A DNA stretch of 64,000 nt, taken from NCBI GenBank assembly GCA_963971305.1, contig OZ020306.1, forward strand, positions 33,687,512 to 33,751,511, in the 5' to 3' direction. Position 1 is the first letter of the stretch; the number at the start of each line of letters is the position of its first letter. Below the pieces are notes generated by a model. It was not told where the DNA came from. It worked only from the letters and a program-made list of their open reading frames with translations, and did no database searches. Made by a program: the position numbers and the translations under genes. This document shows positions 11,861 to 23,010 of this stretch, piece by piece. This DNA is from Arcuatula senhousia. Its lineage: Eukaryota; Mollusca; Bivalvia; Mytilida; Mytilidae.

Positions 11861-12195
11861 AGTAAGTGCTTTTAAAAGTGAACATAGCATCCTGAAATGA
11901 TGAAAAGCTCTTGGAATTCAAATTTCATAGTAATTATTTTATTTTTGGATACATTTTGCACAAAAGAACCAAATTAGACAAAAATGCAAGGGAATTTATC
12001 AGTAGCTGATCAAAGTGTCATTCTTTGTTTTATTTTTGCATACGAAAATTTATAAGGCAACATAAAACTACACTTTAAAAGGCAATTTTTGCATTTCACT
12101 AGTATTGAATATCCAAATTGTTAAAAAATAAGAGGGTTTTAGTAAAAAATGACCGTTCAAGTCAATTTTCAATGAAATATTTCGTAGTTTTGCAT

Positions 12196-12228
12196 ATGAG
12201 AATTTTTAATTTTAATTGAGAACGCATT
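12196..12228 (-). repeat. Right 33-bp terminal inverted repeat
   Basis: Inverted partner of 1614-1646. Followed by CCAT and then GAAGGTATTGACAACG, which is coding sequence of gene copy X. Confidence 0.75.
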
Positions 12229-12941
12229 CCATGAAGGTATTGACAACGTTGATTTAAAGATGGAACAAACATATTTCATTCAATGGCATGTGCAAGTTAT
12301 TAAACATAAATTTTTACAGGAAATATTCTTTTTAATAATTTGCGTTTCAAAAGGCTGCAAGATAATTCACTAAAATATGATGATACAACTTTATCTTTTA
12401 TGCAGTGTCTTCGTTTTGTTAAACCTTAAGTGAGAGGGTAACCACAAAGACGGGGTAATGTGATATTTGAAATATCAATGATCCAACGTCTAGAGCACCC
12501 GAAATTGTTTGGGTTTTATTTCGAATGATGTCAGCAAATGACACTGAATTGCAGCAAATGACCCTGAATTGCCATCTCAGATAGCAATCCCGTCGCAAGA
12601 ACAGTTAATTTCCTTTTAGTCAGGATATATCAGTACTTTGTAAGAGTATAAACCTGACCAAACTAGTATAGCGTATGGTCCCACAATTGACAACAAACCG
12701 AGCGATATGTAAATTGTGTATATGTAAGAAACTAGCGACATTTCTATCACAAAAGTATTCAGTGCAAACTATGGACAAACAGCTTTATGTGGTGGCACAG
12801 CAAATGAAATTGTCCTCAGTTTCAAACTCACATTATACGTCTTGGTGGTTTTCATGCTTTGTCTTATTATATTGCTTCTATAGAACAGTGATGGGGCGAT
12901 GCAGGATTTTAAGCCTTGATGGTTGACTCTGGTGTGTATGC
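12229..12941 (+). pseudogene. FEN-like amplified gene, copy X, second piece
   Basis: This family is large and repeated; I recognise it from many bivalve and coral genomes but do not know a published function. Here the frames read GIDNVDL, then IDNKPSD, then MDKQLYVVAQQMK, as in the better copy at 36897. Later parts of the family contain TDDTDVLVLA and ALTGCDSTSAFFGIGKK (copies near 16715 and 16840), which fit the second acidic cluster and the helix-turn motif of FEN/XPG nucleases, and a Cys-rich C-terminus (24440-24570). A structure-specific nuclease is therefore a reasonable inference. Several frameshifts and stops make this copy inactive. A retroposon interrupts it at 12942. Confidence 0.5.
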
Positions 12942-13455
12942 TTTAGTTAGTTAGTTATTGCTTTACTCCCAAGCAGCGCGATTTCGGCTATATCCGGGAG
13001 ATGAACATGAAAGTGGTGATACAATGAACATGAAATGATGATGAAGCGGAGGAAATGGGGACACAAGGCCAATTGGGTAGGTGAGTTTTGACTGCCACTG
13101 GAAAAAGGAGTGATGGGTAGGGACGGGAAATTTTGCCTCCTGCATGGGGATCCTACGGGTCCTACTCTTACCGAGACCTGCAGCAGGGTTCTTTAACGTG
13201 CGAGGAACGTGACATTTTTCCCAACACGGTGCACCACTATGGTTTGCGGTCAGGTTTTCCGCATTATCGCCTGACGACCCCGCATCTCTCGATGTCAGGG
13301 CTGCCCCATTCAACCACCTGGGGCTCACATCCCAGTCGCTTTGTGGGCAAAGCGGCCTGACCCCGATGTAGGTTTCTGAGCGCTCTTTAGTGGACTTTTA
13401 CCGACAAGCTTAGCGCTGCTGCGGGCCTATTCGCCTCCCGGGCCCCGCACGGGAC
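12942..13455 (-). mobile_element. Retroposon B with (TAAC)n tail, 514 bp
   Basis: Inserted on the minus strand; its 3' end is the TTAGTTAG run at the left. CTGGTGTGTATGC flanks both sides (12929-12941 and 13456-13468), a 13-bp target duplication typical of LINE-driven insertion. The copy-Z gene has the uninterrupted site. It lacks an ORF. The 5' end begins GTCCCGTGCGGGGCCCGG and the body shares blocks with retroposon A. Confidence 0.8.
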
Positions 13456-13468
13456 CTGGTGTGTATGC

Positions 13469-14149
13469 AGGTGTAGCAGTTGAGCAAATACATGTATAAG
13501 AATTAGTTCAATAGAGTGTCAGAGGTTTAATGTTAGTGTATGATGCTTTAATGTATGTTCTGCTCACACTGATTTTTAAACGACTTTTGTCTGATACACG
13601 AGGTTCTACAAACTTTTTGGAATGAACTGCGAACTATTTATTCAATGTTTCAGGACATAGATGCAAAGGTAAAGGCAAGTGCTTTAAATTCTGTCCTTTT
13701 ACCTGTAGTTGACGCATTGTTTTCTAAGTTTATTGAATCGCCCTCTCAAAAGTCCCCTGCTTTCAAATTTTGCTGATTGAGGCCCTACAGTTAGTTTTGC
13801 AAAATGTGAAGGCTGAGCGTGAGGGAAACTGGATACGGTCTCAAAGATGTTGCCTTACCTTTTCGTTACAAACAGGACCAACTATTCGCGTTGGACACCT
13901 GCGTATCTTTTATATATGCTTGAACTTCCTAATGAAGTTTTACAATGTTTCGAGTGTGGTGAATTTTGTGTAAGGCAGGGTAACCAGTATTACTCGACAA
14001 AAGTCTGCACTAGTCCAATGGTCTCTCTCTCGTCATGAGATGTCTGAATTTGCATCTGCTATGCGACGCAGAACAGACCCTAATTCACTTCAAGAGAATA
14101 GTTACGACAGTCATGAACAAAGTGGTAAAGCGGCAATGAAACGGGACGA
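13469..14149 (+). pseudogene. FEN-like amplified gene, copy X, third piece
   Basis: Frames read LMLVYDALMYVLLTL, then ALQLVLQNVKAEREGNW, then MLPYLFVTNRTNYSRWTPAY and MRRRTDPNS, in the order of the family. Several single-base shifts lie between. Function as for 12229. A second retroposon interrupts it after 14149. Confidence 0.55.
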
Positions 14150-14636
14150 GTGAGTGAGTGAGTGAGTGAGTTGGTGTTTTACGCCCGTGCAACGCTATAT
14201 AGGTTATTTACAGGCGATGAACATGAAAAGGATGATAAAATGAACCTGAAATGATGATGATGATAAATGATATATGGGGAAGGGGTGGGAAACAAAGGAC
14301 CGGTAAATTTTGAAGAACAGGAAAAGGGGAGAGGTCGGTAGGGGCGAAAAATGTGGTGCACTTCTTGGCAGTCCACAAAGGGGTCTTTTACGTGCATGTA
14401 GCGTGACACTCTCCATACACGTTGGCCCACTATGGCCGTCGGTCAGGGTTTCCGTATTATAGACCTGACAACCCCCGCGGACGAGGGCCACCCAATTCAG
14501 CCACCTAGGGTACACACTTTGTCACTCTGTGGGCTGAGCACTGACCCGACGTCAGAAAACTAAGACCCTTATTCGCCTCTTACGACAAGCTAGCCTCTGC
14601 TGCGGGCCTATTCGCCACCCGGGCCCCGCAAGGGAC
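14150..14636 (-). mobile_element. Retroposon A with (TCAC)n tail, 487 bp
   Basis: TGAAACGGGACGA flanks both sides (14137-14149 and 14637-14649). The tail is the GTGA run at the left end, so the element lies on the minus strand. The equivalent position in copy Z is empty. Body and head resemble retroposon B but the tetranucleotide tail differs. No ORF of its own. Confidence 0.8.
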
Positions 14637-14649
14637 TGAAACGGGACGA

Positions 14650-15142
14650 AGACCACGTTCTTGCTCGGCACATTCATGAGCGACTCACAAATCCATTTGA
14701 CACAGAGAAGTATCCAGAATGCTTCGTCAATGTATCAACGGGCTTATATTCCACGATAGAAGTGCAAAAGTCCCTGATTTCGGCTGTAGCAAATGGAGAA
14801 AAACAACTTAATTTTTTTGTAAATGATGCATTGTCTACAGGCAGCAATGTTAGTTTCTACAGTTCACTTTCCCGTTCAAATCTCAAAACATTCAGCGATT
14901 TTACAAAGACAACACCTTTAATTAAATTCCAAGACTGGGAACTCAGTTCGTGTCCATGCAGATCCCGAGCTGGTGTTTCGCAGAGGTCTTCGAGTTATAC
15001 GCGTGATGATGTTTCTCTTCAAAAGGTATTACAACACCCCATAAGTCCTATCCCTACATGTTTGTTTCACGACGATGGTACCATGCGGAATACATTAAAG
15101 GCCGAGCTGGTTCACAAGTTGGAAGAACGGGCGAATTCAGTT
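14650..15142 (+). pseudogene. FEN-like amplified gene, copy X, fourth piece
   Basis: Reads HIHERLTNPFDTE, then SLISAVANGEKQLNFFV, SNVSFYSSLSRSNLKTFSD and, after a shift, DDVSLQKVLQHPISPIP and LFHDDGTMRNTLKAELVHKL. It ends where a Penelope-like insertion begins. Copies Y and Z match it closely. Confidence 0.55.
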
Positions 15143-16182
15143 CCCAGATTAACTGATTTTGATTTAATGCAGCTCTTTCAAAAAGAATGGAAAACGCAGG
15201 TACAAATATCTGGTAGTCGATTATACCAAGACTTACATTGTCATCAATGAGTCTAAGAAAAAGAAAAAAAATACAGAAGACCAAATAATCGACATGCTCA
15301 ACTTTCTCATTGACAACATATTTGTTCAGTTTGGTGGACGTATTCCTCAGCAAACAATAGGGATTCCAATGGGCACTAATTGTGCACCTTCGCTTGCTGA
15401 TTTGCTTCTAGTCAAAAAAGACCGTAGACTAGCTCTCACTTTCAACCTCACGTTCAGTTATATTGATTATGTCCTTTCACTGAACAATTCTCGATTTGTT
15501 GACTTTCTCAATCTTATATATCCTCAGGAACTTGAGATTAAGGACACTACGGATTCTAGGAAGTCTTCTTCATATTTAGATCTACATCTCGAAATTGACT
15601 CTCATGGAAAACTTTCAACAAAACTCTGACAAACGTGATGACTTCAACTTTCCCTTCTTGTGTAGCAACAGTCCGTCCGCTCCATATTATTGAGTTTACG
15701 AATCTCAATTGATTCGTTACTCCAGAGCGTGCGACATTTACATCAATTTCCTTAGCAGAGCGTCACGTCTAACGTAAAAATTACTCACACAGGGTTATGT
15801 TGCTCCTTAGCTGCTGTTTTCACTCGAGAAATTTTACGGAAGACATCATGCACTTATAGAAAAATATGGGAATTCGATCTCTCAGATGAGTGCAGATGTT
15901 GGTTTGTCATAGGGTTTTGATCTGTCTTCCTTTACCGGATTTGACACACTGATTTGACTGTTGGTAACGCGACGGGTGTGCTATAGCAAGCAGGAACTGC
16001 TTACTCCTCCGGAGCACCTGAGTTCACTCTTGTTTCGACTTCAGATTGCGTTTTTGATTAATATTCAGTTATTTTTGTGTTACCGTGTTTAACATGTTGT
16101 CTGTTTTTGTCCCGTTCTTGTAAGTGTTAACTGGTTTTGTCTTTTCGGACGTTTGACATTCGGAAATCCCATCGGTACCTCT
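15143..16182 (+). mobile_element. Penelope-like element 3' fragment inserted in copy X
   Basis: Reverse transcriptase of the bivalve Penelope-like type: IGIPMGTNCAPSLADLL is the palm motif and YIDYVLSLNNSRF replaces the catalytic YIDD with YIDY, losing an aspartate. About 40 bp coding for the helix after LADL are deleted, as in copy Y but not copy Z. The C-terminal part and a non-coding 3' end with GGAGCACCTGAGTTCAC follow. 5'-truncated and dead. It sits at the same gene position in copies Y and Z, so it predates their duplication. Confidence 0.65.
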
Positions 16183-17053
16183 GCTTCTTTGACAAATCGT
16201 CTACGGTTATTTGGGATGGAATGGCTCTTATCCAATGCATGACTGTTCAAAAGGATTCCAGTTTGGAAGTTTGCCTGCAGATTATGTTGTAAGGGCAAAC
16301 TCTCTCTTTAATATCGGATCAACTGTTGTCGATATTCATGATAGGTATGACAACCCTTATCGTTAAAAGGTGCTGAAAAAAATCGAAGATCATCAGGATG
16401 GGGAAACACCAAGCTGTTTCAAATTCTTGAGGGCAGAATTGTTCCAGATTGGAAACGATTTTTGTCCTCCTCTGAAAAAAAAACTACCGTTTTGCATTTT
16501 TCTTGGCGATTTTGTTGTGTCAAACTTAAACCCCACTTTCCCATTTGCATTTTACTTAGCCGGTTGCTTCCTAGATCCTGAAACCGTTAAAATGAAAAGT
16601 GAAAATGAAGTAATGGAATGTCAGTCACTAAGATGCAATCGCGAAGACGCAGACACTAGCACATGCTATGTTCAGACACAGACAAAGGTCGTGTAGTAAT
16701 TATAACAGATGATACTGATGTTCTAGTGTTAGCAGTTTACTTTAAACCAATGCTGAAATGGACCAATGAATTACGGCTTCTATTGCAAATGCTATTGGTA
16801 TAAAAAATTTCCCAAATTGTACCACATGTTTATGCTCTGACAGGCTGTGTGTGATTCAACCTCAGCTTTCTTCGGTTTAGGAAAGAAACCGGTTTATAAT
16901 ATGATAAAAACCCACGCAGAAAATTTTCAAAACATTGACAATGATGCTGATAGTGCTGTTGATGATGCAAGAAAAATCGTATCAAAGCTTTATGACTTTT
17001 CAGAAAAGTTTAGAAAAGCTCATGGCGATCTTAATTTCTTAAGGTTTCAATTA
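16183..17053 (+). pseudogene. FEN-like amplified gene, copy X, nuclease-like part
   Basis: Frames read FDKSSTVIWDGMALIQ, then IVPDWKRFL, then VVIITDDTDVLVLAV and ALTGCDSTSAFFGLGKK (spelling of the two ends from adjacent frames), and KIVSKLYDFSEKF. TDDTDVLVLA followed at ~45 residues by TGCD and GxGKK matches the order in FEN/XPG nucleases. Frameshifts separate the parts. It ends at AATTA (17049-17053), where a TIR element starts. Confidence 0.5.
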
Positions 17054-17247
17054 AACTGTGCTTAAACGGCTGTGGGTAACTTGTATTACCCGCATTCCAA
17101 GATGGCGGAAGACGTTACCGCTCCGTTTCTGTTATATCTCATAATATACAAAATGCTGGTCTTTCGAATTTATTGCAAGTTTAAAAAGTTGTATCTACAT
17201 GTACAAGTATTTAACATGTTTAAAAACGTATTTGCCTAACTTTAAAG

Positions 17248-18590
17248 ATATTCTCGATGATGGGTTTGGCTTCCTTGTTCGAACTATTTGGTTTTGAGTA
17301 CTTTTCGTTTTCAAAAGTTTTTGGAATTGTACCTTCCAGTGTTTTGGTGTGGGTGCTGCTGATGAGAGGTTGCTCCTTGGGATATCGATATGTGGCATAT
17401 CCATATTTACCGTTTATGCCCGCGTTTCGGTGTTTGTGGTTTTGAGGCCGCTGGGCGATGGCCGCTGCTGGTGGACCGGGGGTCCCCTAGGGGATCACAA
17501 ACCCGGTCGTCAGACTTGTCTGACACGATTTACCATAAAATTTCTAATATTTTTGTCGCTGAGGTTTCTGATTTTAAAATTCAAAATTGTTTAAAACACC
17601 AGGTTTCTTTCCTTGTAATGCACATGGTCGATATCCTCGGTGATGGGTTTGGCTTCCTTGTTCGAACTATTTGGTTTTGAGTACTTTTCGTTTTCAAAAG
17701 TTTTTGGAATTGTACCTTCCAGTGTTTTGGTGTGGATGCTGCTGATGAGAGGTTGCTCCTTGGGATATCGATATGTGGCATATCCATATTTACCGTTTAT
17801 GCCCGCGTTTCGGTGTTTGTGGTTTTGAGGCCGCAGGGCGATGGCCGCTGCTGGTGGACCGGGGGTCCCCGAGGGTGATCACAAACCCGGTCGTCAGACT
17901 TGTCTGACACGATTTACCATAAAATTTCTAATATTTTTGTCGCTGAGGTTTCTGATTTTAAAATTCAAAATTGTTTAAAACACCAGGTTTCTTTCCTTGT
18001 AATGCACATGGTCGATATCCTCGGTGATGGGTTTGGCTTCCTTGTTCGAACTATTTGGTTTTGAGTACTTTTCGTTTTCAAAAGTTTTTGGAATTGTACC
18101 TTCCAGTGTTTTGGTGTGGATGCTGCTGATGAGAGGTTGCTCCTTGGGATATCGATATGTGGCATATCCAGATTTACCGTTTATGCCCGCGTTTCGGTGT
18201 TTGTGGTTTTGAGGCCGCTGGGCGATGGCCGCTGCTGGTGGACCGGGGGTCCCCGAGGGTGATCACAAACCCGGTCGTCAGACTTGTCTGACACGATTTA
18301 CCATAAAATTTCAAATATTTTGTCGCTGAGGTTTCTGATTTTAAAATTCAAAATTGTTTAAAACACCAGGTTTCTTTCCTTGTAATGCACATGGTCGATA
18401 TCCTCGGTGATGGGTTTGGCTTCCTTGTTCGAACTATTTGGTTTTGAGTACTTTTCGTTTTCAAAAGTTTTTGGAATTGTACCTTCCAGTGTTTTGGTGT
18501 GGATGCTGCTGATGAGAGGTTGCTCCTTGGGATATCGATATGTGGCATATCCAGATTTACCGTTTATGCCCGCGTTTCGGTGTTTGTGGG
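17248..18590. repeat. 383-bp tandem array, 3.5 units
   Basis: Repeats at 383-384-bp intervals (GGTTTGGCTTCCTTG at 17264, 17647, 18031, 18414). TTTAAAG flanks both sides (17241-17247 and 18591-18597); in copy Y this site is empty. Units 2-4 are closer to each other than to unit 1. The open frames repeat with the unit and show no domain, so I treat the array as non-coding satellite. Confidence 0.75.
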
Positions 18591-18746
18591 TTTAAAGGCA
18601 TTAGATTGAAAACAAGCATTACAAAAATCCCTAAAGATGTGCGTAACTTTTTTACACGGCCATTCTAAGATTGTAATTAAGATTTGTGAGGTGGGTAGCT
18701 TGGCTGAGGCAAAATTTGAGTGGCGATTTCTTAAAGGTATATTTAA

Positions 18747-19190
18747 TGAGTGAGTTGGTGTTTTACGCCTTTGCAACGCTATAAAGGTTATTGAAAGGCG
18801 ATGATCATGGAAAGGATGATAAAATGGACATGAAGTGACGAGGAACCGTAAATTTTGAAGTACCACAGGAAAAGGGGAGAGGTGGGTAGGGTGCAAAATT
18901 GAGCCTATGTGGTGCACTACTTGGCGGCCCAAAAAGGAATTTATACGTGCATGAGGCGTGGCACTCTTCACACACGTTGGCCAACTATGGTTGGTAGTCA
19001 GGGTTTCCGTATTATAAACCTGACAATCCCCGCGGACGAGGGCAACCCTATTCAGCCTCCTAGGGTGCACACTTGGTCGCTCTATGGGCTGAGCACTGAC
19101 CCGATGTCAAAAGCCCAAGACCCTTAGTCGCCTCTTACGACAAGCTAGGCTCTGCGCTGTGGGTCTATTTGTCTCCCGGGCCCAGCACGG
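18747..19190 (-). mobile_element. Retroposon A copy
   Basis: Same head, body and short GTGA tail as 14150-14636, about 40 bp shorter. The matching copy at 22026-22468 shares its insertion site, so it predates the X/Y duplication. Confidence 0.7.
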
Positions 19191-19427
19191 GAAAAAAGAT
19201 ATCTTCAAAACATGACATCAATTTTATTTTTTCAATACAAAATTGTTTCAGTAAATAATGTAGCATAAGGCATATAAATGCGTTTATATGTAACATGTAA
19301 TCGGCGGTTTACTAAGCGCAGAAATCGGAGGTTAACTGCAGTATTTATTTTCGAAAAGACCGTAAAGTATTCTTTTCCGTAAGTTTGAAGAATGGAAAAC
19401 GCATCCTTTTTGCAGCAAACTTTGACT

Positions 19428-19767
19428 TTCGGCTGTAGCAAATGGAGAAAAACAACTTATTTTTTTTGTAAATGATGCATTGTCTACAGGCAGCAATGTT
19501 AGTTTCTACAGGTCACTTTCCCGTTCAAATCTCAAAACATTCAGCGATTTGTTCCAAGACTGGGAACTCAGTTCGTGTCCATGCAGATCCCGAGCTGGTG
19601 TTTCGCAGAGGTCTTCGAGTTATACGCGTGATGATGTTTCTCTTCAAAAGGTATTACAACACCCCATAAGTCTTATCCCTACATGTTTGTTTCACGACGA
19701 TGGTACCATGCGGAATACATTAAAGGCCGAGCTGGTTCACAAGTTGGAAGAACGGGCGAATTCAGTT
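19428..19767 (+). pseudogene. FEN-like amplified gene, copy Y, first piece
   Basis: Begins abruptly in the frame SAVANGEKQL and matches 14777-15142 closely, lacking a short stretch around TKTTPL. It is the start of the second tandem unit. Frames VRVHADPELVFRRGLRVI and DDVSLQKVLQHPISLIP are in different phases. Confidence 0.55.
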
Positions 19768-20808
19768 CCCAGATTAACTGATTTTGATTTAATGCAGCTC
19801 TTTCAAAAAGAATGGAAAACGCAGGTACAAATATCTGGTAGTCGATTATACCAAGACTTACATTGTCATCAATGAGTCTAAGAAAAAGAAAAAAAATACA
19901 GAAGACCAAATAATCGACATGCTCAACTTTCTCATTGACAACATATTTGTTCAGTTTGGTGGACGTATTCCTCAGCAAACAATAGGGATTCCAATGGGCA
20001 CTAATTGTGCACCTTCGCTTGCTGATTTGCTTCTAGTCAAAAAAGACCGTAGACTAGCTCTCTCTTTCAACCTTACGTTCAGTTATATTGATTATGTCCT
20101 TTCACTGAACAATTCTCGATTTGTTGACTTTCTCAATCTTATATATCCTCAGGAACTTGGGATTAAGGACACTACGGATTCTAGGAAGTCTTCTTCATAT
20201 TTAGATCTACATCTCGAAATTGACTCTCATGGAAAACTTTCAACAAAACTCTATGACAAACGTGATGACTTCAACTTTCCCTTCTTGTGTAGCAACAGTC
20301 CGTCCGCTCCATCTTATGGAGTTTACGAATCTCAATTGATTCGTTACTCCAGAGCGTGCGACATTTACATCAATTTCCTTAACAGAGCGTCACGTCTAAC
20401 GTATAAATTACTCACACAGGGTTATGTTGCTCCTTAGCTGCTGTTTTCACTCGAGAAATTTTACGGAAGACATCATGCACTTATAGAAAAATATGGGATT
20501 TCGATCTCACAGATGAGTGCAGATGTTGGTTTGTCATAGGGTTTTGCTTTGTCTTCCTTTACCGGATTTGACACACTGATTTGACTGTTGGTAACGCGAC
20601 GGGTGTGCTATAGCAAGCAGGAACTGCTTACTCCTCCGGATCACCTGAGTTCACTCTTGTTTCGACTTCAGATTGCGTTGTTGATTGATATTCAGTTATT
20701 TTTGTGTTACCGTGTTTAACATGTTGTCTGTTTTTGTCCCGTTCTTGTTAGTGTTAACTGGTTTTGTCTTTTTGGACGTTTGACATTCGGAAATCCCATC
20801 GGTACCTC
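19768..20808 (+). mobile_element. Penelope-like fragment in copy Y
   Basis: Near-identical to 15143-16182, offset 4625 bp at its start. One open frame runs from LNFLIDNIFVQFGGR through YIDY and LDLHLEIDSHGKLSTKLYDK to SQLIRYSRACDIY and GYVAP, longer than in copy X. YIDY again lacks one catalytic aspartate. Confidence 0.65.
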
Positions 20809-21682
20809 TGCTTCTTTGACAAATCGTCTACGGTTATTATTTGGGATGGAATGGCTCTTATTCAATGCATGACTGTTCAAAAGGATTCTAGTTTGGATGT
20901 TTGCCTGCAGATTATGTTGTAAGGGCAAACTCTCTCTTTGATATCGGATCAACTGTTGTCGATATTCATGATAGGTATGACAACCCTTATCGGTAAAAGG
21001 TGCTGAAAAAATTCGAAGATCATCAGGATGGGGAAACACCAAGCTGTTTCAAGTTTTTGAGGGCAGAATTGTTCCAGATTGGAAACGATTTTTGTCCTCC
21101 TCTGAAAAAAAACTACCGTTTTGCATTTTTCTTGGCGATTTTGTTGTGTCAAACTTAAACCCCACTTTCCCATATGCATTTTACTTAGCCGGTTGCTTCC
21201 TAGATCCTGAAACCGTTAAAATGAAAAGTGAAAATGAAGTAATGGAATGTCAGTCACTAAGATGCAATCGCGAAGACGCAGACACTAGCACATGCTATGT
21301 TCAGACACAGACAAAGGTCGTGTAGTAATTATAACAGATGATACTGATGTTCTAGTGTTAGCAGTTCACTTTAAACAAATGCTGAAATGTACCAATGAAT
21401 TACGGCTTCAATTGCAAATGCTATTGGTATAAAAAATTTCCCAAATTGTACCACATGTTTATGCTCTGACAGGCTGTGTGTGATTCAACCTCAGCTTTCT
21501 TTGGTATAGGAAAGAAACCGGTTTATAATATGATAAAAACCCACGCAGAAAATTTCCAAAACATTGACAATGATGCTGATAGTGCTGTTGATGATGCAAG
21601 AAAAATCGTATCAAAGCTTTATGACTTTTCAGAAAAGTTTAGAAAAGCTCATGGCGATCTTAATTTCTTAAAGTTTCAATTA
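20809..21682 (+). pseudogene. FEN-like amplified gene, copy Y, nuclease-like part
   Basis: Parallel to 16183-17053: WDGMALIQ, VVIITDDTDVLVLAV, ALTGCDSTSAFFGIGKK, and KIVSKLYDFSEKF. Ends in AATTA (21678-21682). The gene continues after the inserted element at 24193. Confidence 0.5.
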
Positions 21683-22025
21683 CACTGTGCTTAAACGGCT
21701 GTGGGTAACTTGTATTACCCGCATTCCAAGATGGCGGAAGACGTTACCGCTCCGTTTCTGTTATATCTCATAATATACAAAATGCTGGTCTTTCGAAATT
21801 ATTGCGAGTTTAAAAAGTTGTATTTACAAGTATTTTACATGTTTAAAAAAAAACGTATTTGCCTAACTTTAAAGGCATTAGATTGAAAACATGCATTACA
21901 AAAATCCCTAAAGATGTGCGTAACTGTTTTACACGGTCATTCTAAGATGTTGGTAATTAAGATTTGTGAGGTGGGTAGCTTGGCTGAGGCAAAATTTGAG
22001 TGGCGATTTCTAAAAGGTATCTTTA

Positions 22026-22468
22026 ATGAGTGAGTTGGTGTTTTACGCCTTTGCAACGCTATAAAGGTTATTCAAAGGCGATGAACATGAAAAGAATGAT
22101 AAAATGGACATGAAGTGACGAGGAACCGTAAATTTTGAAGAACCACAGGAAAAGGGGAGAGGTGGGTAGGGTGGAAAATTGAGCCTATGTGGTGCACTGC
22201 TTGGCGGCCCAAAAAGGAATTTATACGTGCATGAGGCGTGGCACTCTTCACACACGTTGGCCCACTATGGTTGGTAGTCAGGGTTTCCGTATTATAGACC
22301 TGACAATCCCCGCGGACGAGGGCAACCCTATTCAGCCTCCTAGGGTGCACACTTGGTCGCTCTATGGGCTGAGCACTGACCCGATGTCAAAAGCCCAAGA
22401 CCCTTAGTCGCCTCTTACGACAAGCTAGGCTCTGCTGTGGGTCTATTTGCTCCCGGGCTCAGCACGGC
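22026..22468 (-). mobile_element. Retroposon A copy
   Basis: Partner of 18747-19190 by position in the duplicated TIR element. Same head and body; downstream flank has a small deletion relative to the other copy. Confidence 0.7.
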
Positions 22469-22659
22469 ATGACATAAGTAAATAATGTAGCATAAGTCAT
22501 ATAAATGCGTTTATATGTAACATGTAATCTGCGGTTTACTAAGCGCAGAAATCGGAGGTTAACTGTAGTATTTATTTTCTAAAAGACCGTAAAGTATTCT
22601 TTTCCGTAAGTTTGAAGAATGAAAAACGCATCCTCTTTGCAGCAAACTTTGACTGATAA

Positions 22660-23010
22660 ATAACGACGACTGTCACCGGGGTACATATTATCTAATGAAT
22701 TTTGCATATTCAGACAGTTGCTTGCTAACACCGAGGTTCGTGGTTCGATCCTCGTAAAGGGTGAAAATTTCATGGACCGATTTTCCGACTCTCTCTTGAC
22801 ACCATTTGCGAGGATGGTCTCAAGAAACGATGCTAGTCCTTCGGAAGGGACGATAAAAGGTTGTCCCGTGTATGGGGAGAGCAATACCCTGTGCACGTTA
22901 AAGACCCCTTTGTAGAGTTCGGTAAGAGTAGGCTCAATGGGGGCCGTCTGCAAAGGCCACACTCGCAAACTGCTAGCTGGAGAGGGATTTATAGAAGCAT
23001 TAAGCTTGTT
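22660..23010 (+). mobile_element. SINE with tRNA-like head
   Basis: CGTGGTTCGATCCTCG near 22739 matches a pol III B box; the A box upstream is unclear. The body shares GTGCACGTTAAAGACCCC with retroposons A and B, and the end is A/T-rich (TAAATAAATA). This suggests a SINE whose body is related to the other retroposons. Confidence 0.5.

Larger units (their letters stand above)
1614..12228. mobile_element. 10.6-kb terminal-inverted-repeat element (foldback-like)
   Basis: The ends are a 33-bp inverted repeat beginning AATGCGTTCTC, 32 of 33 identical. The element is flanked by CCAT on both sides (1610-1613 and 12229-12232), a possible 4-bp target duplication. The paralogous copy at 36890-36905 reads CCTTGTCCTTGAAGG without any insert, so it serves as an empty site. 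Inside each end lies an array of 70-bp repeats in opposite orientation (1860-2215 and 11226-11860). The interior holds MITEs, a palindrome and a tandem array but no recognisable transposase, so it would be non-autonomous or a decayed autonomous copy enlarged by nested insertions. Tandem arrays inside inverted ends recall foldback elements; the superfamily is not identified. Confidence 0.65.
17054..19427 (+). mobile_element. TIR element, left part, truncated (copy X)
   Basis: Same left end as the complete copy at 21683 (CTGTGCTTAAACGGCTGTGG). It carries a 383-bp array and a retroposon A copy and then joins gene sequence abruptly at about 19427 (TTTGAC next to TTTCGGCTG), the junction of a tandem duplication. 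The right end is absent. Confidence 0.6.

Noticed and set aside
17257..18595. Repeated ~62-66-residue open frames on both strands
   Set aside because: They recur with the 383-bp satellite unit on both strands. Repetition explains them better than coding.
22700..22780. A functional tRNA gene
   Set aside because: Only a B-box-like word is clear; no cloverleaf, and the body is that of a SINE.
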